In this document: in pieces, positions 12,068 through 15,952 of the stretch
Layout: every line of letters starts with the position of its first letter
Position numbering within the stretch: position 1 is the stretch's first letter
Origin: Candidatus Peregrinibacteria bacterium
GTDB lineage: Bacteria; Patescibacteriota; Gracilibacteria; UBA1369; UBA12463
Reading direction: 5' to 3'
Assembly: GCA_016215735.1 (NCBI GenBank)
Contig: JACRIA010000012.1
Location: forward strand, 1 to 15,952
DNA length: 15,952 nt
Position numbers and translations under genes: made by a program
The notes under the pieces: generated by a model
The model's database searches: none
The model's input: only the letters and a program-made list of their open reading frames with translations
Told to the model about the DNA's origin: nothing

Positions 12068-12733
12068 TTAAATCACTTTGAATACGCGTCCGCCAATTTC
12101 CGGCATTTCTACTAATTTTAGGCCGATGGATGCGCCTTTTCGTGCAAGCTTCACCTGTTTGCGATTGATCTGGATTGAATCTGCTGTTTGCTGGAACATT
12201 CCATCCCCGCATTCAATTTGAATAATGTCGCCTTCTCGCAGAACAGCGTCTAGTTCTATTATTCCAACTTCGATTCTCTGTAAATAATCAGAAATAGTGC
12301 CGATTGGAACAATTTTCACTGCGTCAGCAGCAAACTTGTTTACTGCGTCAGCAGCAAACTTGTTTACAACACCTGTTGGCCGGCGATAAGCTGGAATCGC
12401 TTCCTCAACAATCGGCGCGTCAAATTCTTCCGCAGCTGTTTCATTAAATCCAATCAGCGGCATCTCGAATTGTGTGGATTTTTTTGCGGCGTGTCTCTTG
12501 CGGCGTTTTTTAATCGGAGTTTCACCAAACGCGTTGAAATCTAAATTTTTGCGCAGCGGCTTTGCTTTTAATAATGGCCGCGTGCGCGAAATCTCTTTTG
12601 CGAGTTTGCCAAGTTTACCAACCTGTTTGTAGTCATAGGCAGTATTTAGCAATTTATCTTTCAGCCGAGTATCAAGACCTTTTTTGCGCATAAAGGCCGG
12701 AATATTAATTGAAGATGGATCGTTGTTTGACAT
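12068..12733 (-). CDS. EF-Tu domain-2-like beta-barrel protein with FtsZ-tail-like N-terminus
   Basis: A 221-residue cytoplasmic protein in three parts. The C-terminal region (about 145-221) resembles the translation-factor beta-barrel (EF-Tu domain 2): VGIIELDAVLREGDIIQIEC, QQTADSIQINRKQV, LARKGASIGLKL and GGRVFKVI. There is no GTPase domain, so it is not an elongation factor. The middle (about 50-120) is basic (PIKKRRKRHAAKK) and probably disordered, and includes an exact tandem repeat of NKFAADAV (124-139). The N-terminus has INIPAFMRKKGLD (10-21), much like the C-terminal conserved peptide of FtsZ (DIPAFLRK). It is divergent from the second Cys-rich gene with only 44 bp between starts. 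TATAACC lies 7 nt before its ATG. The barrel is credible; the role is unknown. Confidence 0.75.
   Translation of the reverse strand: MSNNDPSSINIPAFMRKKGLDTRLKDKLLNTAYDYKQVGKLGKLAKEISRTRPLLKAKPLRKNLDFNAFGETPIKKRRKRHAAKKSTQFEMPLIGFNETAAEEFDAPIVEEAIPAYRRPTGVVNKFAADAVNKFAADAVKIVPIGTISDYLQRIEVGIIELDAVLREGDIIQIECGDGMFQQTADSIQINRKQVKLARKGASIGLKLVEMPEIGGRVFKVI
12318..12365. repeat. Perfect 24-bp tandem duplication, two units
   Basis: Two identical 24-bp units (12318-12341 and 12342-12365) encode NKFAADAV twice on the minus strand. The unit length is a multiple of three, so the frame is kept. This is a likely site of length variation between strains. Confidence 0.9.
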
Positions 12734-12777
12734 ATAGAGAGGTTATACGATTAAATTGTAGTATAAACTTCGCGAAA

Positions 12778-13443
12778 ATGGAAAGGGTTTGTCGAATTAC
12801 AGGAAAGAAATTTGAAATCACGGACAAAGATTTGGAATTTTATCAAAAAATGGATGTTCCGCCTCCAACAATCTGTCCGGATGAACGTTCGCGAAAACGC
12901 ATGACGTACCGAAATGAAAGGCATCTTTATAAAAATACTGACTGCATAACAGGTAAAGAAATAATAAGTACTTTTGCGCCGGATTCAGGCTACCGTAACT
13001 GCGAAATCGGAGTTTGGTATTCGGATAAAGTTGATAATTTTAAACATGGCCGCGATTTTGATTTTTCTCGACCTTTTTTCGATCAATTCAATGATTTAAT
13101 GCACGACGTAACGCTGCCCGCGCTTGCTACCATAAATACAGTAAACAGCGATTACGCAAATTATGTAGATGGCGCGAAAAACTGTTATTTGTTTTTTGCA
13201 AGCGACAACGGCGAAGATTGTTACTACGTAAGCTACATTTGGGAATGTAAAAATTGCGTGGACTGTTACGGATTATTAAAAAGCGAACTCTGCTATGAAT
13301 GTGTTGACTGCAGAAATTGTTTCAAAACAATGTTTTCTCAATTTTGCATGCAGTGCTCTGACTGCGTTTTCTGTCTTGACTGCAAAAGCTGTGATAATTG
13401 TTTCGGATCATCTGGTTTGCGCCACAAAAAATATGTTTATTAA
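12778..13443 (+). CDS. Cys-rich ribbon-array protein (copy B), N-terminal part, frameshifted
   Basis: This is the first 221 residues of a paralogue of the protein at 573-2207. I start it at 12778 (MERVCRITGKKFEITDKDLE) because family-like sequence begins there, and an earlier ATG at 12709 would run into the divergent gene. Landmarks shared with copy A are YRNERHLYKN, ISTFAPDSGY, WYSDKVDNF, DFDFSRPFFDQF, NSDYANY and KNCYLFFAS. From about residue 130 to 212 it has some 16 cysteines, mostly C-x2-C and C-x4-C (for example ECKNCVDC, CYECVDCRNC, CLDCKSCDNC). It stops at TAA 13441-13443, exactly where copy A continues, and the rest of the protein follows in the +1 frame. The break is a real mutation, a sequencing or assembly error, or recoding. 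Confidence 0.75.
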   Translation: MERVCRITGKKFEITDKDLEFYQKMDVPPPTICPDERSRKRMTYRNERHLYKNTDCITGKEIISTFAPDSGYRNCEIGVWYSDKVDNFKHGRDFDFSRPFFDQFNDLMHDVTLPALATINTVNSDYANYVDGAKNCYLFFASDNGEDCYYVSYIWECKNCVDCYGLLKSELCYECVDCRNCFKTMFSQFCMQCSDCVFCLDCKSCDNCFGSSGLRHKKYVY

Positions 13444-14374
13444 TGAACAGCTTTCTAAAGAAGAATATACGGCGCGTATAAAAGAAATTTACCCTCTGAC
13501 TGATGAAAAAATCAAAGAATATGAGGCCCGCGCGTACAAATTATCATTAAAAATTCCGCGCAAATACAGTCAAATTTCAAAATGCGAAGGCTGTAGCGGC
13601 GACTTTTTAACAAACTGCCGAGACTGCCTTGAATGTTATGACTGCTATGAAGATGAACATTACAAATATGTCTGGAATGCTCCAAAAAATAATAAATTCT
13701 GCTATGACTGCACAGGCATAAATACAGGCGAACTGATCTTGGAATGCGTCGCAAGCGCTGTTGGAAGCTATAATGTCGGATACGGAGTTCTTTGCTGGAT
13801 GAATGATTTTAACCTTCGGTATTGCTATTACTGCATCGGCTCAAAAAATCTTTTTGGATGCGCGGGAATAAAACGCGCTGAATACGCGATTCTTAACAAA
13901 AAATACTCAAAAGAAGAATACGAAAAAATGGTGCCGCGAATAATCGAACACATGAAAAAAACTGGCGAATGGGGCGAATTTTTTCCGATCAAACATTCCC
14001 CTTATCCGTATAACGACACGATCGCGCAGGAATATTTTCCGATAACCAGCGCGGAAGCGCTTACAAAAGGATACAAATGGCACGAAGAAACTCCGCAAGA
14101 ATTAGACAAATCCGCAGATGCAAAAATTTGCGCTGAATGTAACAAGCAATATAAATTTATTCCACAGGAATTGAGTTTTTATAAAACACTCGGCCTGCCA
14201 GAACCAAAATTCTGCTATAACTGCAGATACCAGCATCGTTTTTTACGGAAAAATCCAAAACAGCTTTGGGAGCGTGACTGCGCAAAATGCGAAGCAAAAA
14301 TTCTCACAACATATTCTCCAGAGCGGCCCGAAATTGTATACTGCGACAAATGCTATACAAAAATGCTATATTAA
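13433..14374 (+). CDS. Cys-rich ribbon-array protein (copy B), C-terminal part, frameshifted
   Basis: The remaining 313 codons of copy B in the next frame. The ATG at 13433 could restart translation (MFINEQLSKEEY) but has no visible ribosome-binding site; open frame before it is shadow of the first part. Features match the second half of copy A: NEQLSKEEYTARIKEIYPL, a second Cys array (KCEGC...NCRDCLECYDC), CYDCTGINTGE, RYCYYCIGSKNLFGCAGIKR, KKYSKEEYEKM, HMKKTGEWGEFFP, the CAEC...IPQELSFYKTLGLPEP block, CYNC, and the terminal ribbon CAKC...TYSPERPEIVYCDKC. Its coding quality is undamaged after the shift, so the lesion is recent or artefactual. It ends 4 bp before the aminotransferase gene, suggesting co-transcription. 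Confidence 0.72.
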   Translation: MFINEQLSKEEYTARIKEIYPLTDEKIKEYEARAYKLSLKIPRKYSQISKCEGCSGDFLTNCRDCLECYDCYEDEHYKYVWNAPKNNKFCYDCTGINTGELILECVASAVGSYNVGYGVLCWMNDFNLRYCYYCIGSKNLFGCAGIKRAEYAILNKKYSKEEYEKMVPRIIEHMKKTGEWGEFFPIKHSPYPYNDTIAQEYFPITSAEALTKGYKWHEETPQELDKSADAKICAECNKQYKFIPQELSFYKTLGLPEPKFCYNCRYQHRFLRKNPKQLWERDCAKCEAKILTTYSPERPEIVYCDKCYTKMLY

Positions 14375-14378
14375 TACT

Positions 14379-15710
14379 ATGCGCCAAAAAGTTTCAGATG
14401 AACGACCAAGCTTAATGCGATATGAAATCCGCGAAATTGTTGATGTAGTTCAAAAAATTCAGGAGCTTGATAAAGATTTTAAAGTGGACAATGAAAATAT
14501 CGGCGATCCTGTTGCGAAAGGCTGGCCTGTGCCACCGTTTCTGAAAGATTTGCTGATTGAAGCAATTAAGCAAGAAGGCGACAAGGTTTTCGGATATTCA
14601 CATTCACGAGGATGGCCGCCAGCTCGAAAATGGGTAGTCAAATACGCGAAAAAATTCTCGCCTTCTTCAAATCTTGATTATGAATATGTGCTTTTCACAA
14701 GTGGTCTCGGCGCCGCAATTTCAGCGATTTATGAAATGCTTTCGCACGGACTAAGGATAATTCAGCCAACGCCTTCATATCCAACGCACGCCTCAATGGA
14801 ATCTTTCAACGCGAACGAAGAAAGCGTCAGTTATGAGCTTGATCCGGACAACAAATGGGAGCCGAATTTAGCTGATCTCGAAGAAAAAATCAAAAATAAT
14901 CCGAAAATTGTCGGCATTCTAGTTATCAATCCAAATAATCCAACTGGCGCTGTTCACAGCAAAGAAACACTCGAAAAAATCGTTCAGCTCGCTGAAAAAT
15001 ACAATTTATTTATTGTGTCCGATGAAGTTTATTTCCGCATGGTTTATAACGGATACAAATTCACACATATAACGGAATTGGCTCATAATCGCGTTCCGCT
15101 GATGGTTATGCGCGGAGTTTCAAAAGATGTTCCATGGCCCGGCGGACGCTGCGGCTGGATTGAATTTCACAATATCCATTTAGACGAAGATTTTAAAAAA
15201 TACTGCGATGCAGTTAAAAAACGCATCCTTCTTGAAGTTTGCTCAACAAGTCTGCCGCAAATGGTCTTGGAAAAACTTTACGATCATCCTGATTTTGAAA
15301 AATGGATCGCGCAGTACAATAAACATCTCGAAGACAACAGCAAAAATATCAGCCGAATACTCGGGCAATCGCCTTATCTCAACGTAAATCCCACAAACGG
15401 CGCGTTTTACATGATGCCGCTTTTTAAAGACAATGTTTTAAACGACCGCCAGACGCTGCCGATCAAAAATCCAGAAGCAAAAAAATTCATAGAAAACCTT
15501 GTTTCAAAACCCGGCCTGCCTCTTGATAAAAGATTTGTCTACTATTTACTCGCCTCAACCGGAATCTGTGTTGTTCCAGCGACAAGTTTTTTCAGCAAAC
15601 ATTATGGATTCCGCCTCACAACTCTCGAACGCGATCCCAAAAAACGCGACGAAATCTACAGCCGCGTTGAAAAAGCAATTGATGAATATATTGCCTCAAC
15701 GAATGTTTAA
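14379..15710 (+). CDS. PLP-dependent aminotransferase, class I/II (fold type I)
   Basis: A 443-residue transaminase taken from the ATG at 14379, 4 bp after the preceding stop; open frame back to 14274 overlaps the Cys-rich gene and is not family-like. Met13 is a weaker alternative start. Seen in order: NIGDPVAKGWPVPPFLKDLL (substrate side), FGYSHSRGWPPARKWV, FTSGLGAAISAIYEM (cofactor phosphate side), IQPTPSYPTHA, VINPNNPTGAVHSKE (Asn and Pro of the PLP pocket), SDEVYFRMVYNG (Asp and Tyr to the ring), and RGVSKDVPWPGGRCGW, with the Schiff-base lysine K249. It transfers an amino group between an amino acid and a 2-oxo acid in the cytoplasm. The general look is AlaA- or AspC-like, but the substrate cannot be read from sequence. 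It is probably complete and functional. Confidence 0.92.
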   Translation: MRQKVSDERPSLMRYEIREIVDVVQKIQELDKDFKVDNENIGDPVAKGWPVPPFLKDLLIEAIKQEGDKVFGYSHSRGWPPARKWVVKYAKKFSPSSNLDYEYVLFTSGLGAAISAIYEMLSHGLRIIQPTPSYPTHASMESFNANEESVSYELDPDNKWEPNLADLEEKIKNNPKIVGILVINPNNPTGAVHSKETLEKIVQLAEKYNLFIVSDEVYFRMVYNGYKFTHITELAHNRVPLMVMRGVSKDVPWPGGRCGWIEFHNIHLDEDFKKYCDAVKKRILLEVCSTSLPQMVLEKLYDHPDFEKWIAQYNKHLEDNSKNISRILGQSPYLNVNPTNGAFYMMPLFKDNVLNDRQTLPIKNPEAKKFIENLVSKPGLPLDKRFVYYLLASTGICVVPATSFFSKHYGFRLTTLERDPKKRDEIYSRVEKAIDEYIASTNV

Positions 15711-15717
15711 TATGCAT

Positions 15718-15952
15718 TTACACCGGTGCCGCACGATATCGTGTTACCAATTTATCTATTTTATATTTTTCACTTGTTTCATTCGACTGTTCTCGTAGAC
15801 GCCACTCGCTCGGCGCTGACCCTTCATTTTCAATAAGACCGAGATGCGCGAGCTGTTCATGCGCTTTGCACAGCGGGACAAGCGTGTCAGGATTATGCGC
15901 GCGCGTTAGCGCGTATCTTTTTGTATGGTGCAAAATTTCGTAAGGTTTTGTA
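15718..15952 (-). CDS. HNH-endonuclease-like protein, C-terminal fragment
   Basis: The frame is open to the right edge of the window, so the gene starts beyond it; this is the last 77 codons. The visible part reads KPYEILHHTKRYALTRAHNP, then DTLVPLCKAHEQLAHLGLIE. The HH...H-N-P-D-T-L-V-P-LC-x2-H...H pattern is that of the HNH nuclease fold: first His pair, central Asn, then the Cys/His end of the betabetaalpha-metal motif. The tail after it is polar. Upstream zinc-binding CxxC and any DNA-binding domains are out of view, so it could be a restriction-type nuclease, a homing-type enzyme, or a harmless HNH domain protein. It converges on the aminotransferase gene with a 7-bp gap; the end of the frame contains CACGATATCGTG, a perfect palindrome. 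Confidence 0.65.
   Translation of the reverse strand, partial: TKPYEILHHTKRYALTRAHNPDTLVPLCKAHEQLAHLGLIENEGSAPSEWRLREQSNETSEKYKIDKLVTRYRAAPV

Noticed and set aside
12709..12777. Longer N-terminus for Cys-rich copy B
   Set aside because: It would overlap the divergent gene's start and its promoter gap, and family-like sequence begins at 12778.
13423..13445. prfB-like programmed +1 frameshift in copy B
   Set aside because: There is no Shine-Dalgarno-like stimulator, the slip TAT-TAA re-pairs poorly, and alignment suggests a 2-base loss; not excluded but less likely.
14274..14378. Longer N-terminus for the aminotransferase
   Set aside because: It overlaps the terminal ribbon of the Cys-rich gene and does not resemble the transaminase family.

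Overview
The window most likely comes from an uncultivated, probably anaerobic bacterium of the Candidate Phyla Radiation (Patescibacteria, Parcubacteria-like). This is inferred from AT-rich, tightly packed genes with frequent short overlaps, near absence of GGAGG ribosome-binding sites, and several protein types I associate with such genomes: very Cys-rich ribbon-array proteins, DUF5667 next to an ECF sigma factor, and a small EF-Tu domain-2-like protein. TGA, TAA and TAG are all used as stops, so the code is standard. No rRNA, tRNA, CRISPR array or complete insertion sequence was found.

Layout. (1) 1-409, plus: C-terminal end of HydF, the [FeFe]-hydrogenase maturation scaffold. A short IS200/IS605-right-end-like hairpin follows. 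(2) 573-2207, plus: a 544-residue Cys-rich protein, followed by an in-frame orphan zinc-ribbon relic and two micro-palindromes. (3) 2366-2995, minus: an unknown protein behind a recognisable sigma-70-type promoter. (4) 3074-5310, plus: a tiny predicted lipoprotein, an ECF sigma factor, an overlapping DUF5667 membrane protein (probable anti-sigma factor) and a membrane-anchored SIMPL-domain protein. (5) 5390-5508: a 119-bp nested palindrome between convergent genes. (6) 11929 down to 5510, minus: a nine-gene copper/thiol operon. (7) 12068-12733, minus: an EF-Tu-domain-2-like protein with an FtsZ-tail-like motif at its N-terminus. (8) 12778-14374, plus: a second Cys-rich paralogue broken by a frameshift, followed closely by a PLP aminotransferase (14379-15710). 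(9) 15718-15952, minus: an HNH-like protein running off the window.

The centrepiece is the copper/thiol operon. In transcription order it encodes a CsoR-type Cu(I) repressor, a secreted or anchored protein with a C-x2-CC...CGC-x-H cluster, a small membrane protein ending in Cys, a DUF1573 lipoprotein, a membrane-anchored DUF1573 protein, a thioredoxin-like/CcdA fusion, a membrane protein with CxxC and a terminal CC, a 55-residue His-rich membrane peptide, and a P1B-1 Cu(I) ATPase. The likely logic is that CsoR senses Cu(I), CopA exports it, and the extracytoplasmic Cys/His proteins bind it or are kept reduced by the CcdA-type electron conduit. The grouping of the regulator and pump with several uncharacterised Cys-bearing membrane proteins is the best candidate for an undescribed system.

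A recurring leader motif, TTTAACC (or close variants) about 7-9 nt before ATG, precedes several genes. Where a promoter can be proposed, the motif falls inside the transcribed leader, so it may be a non-Shine-Dalgarno translation signal.
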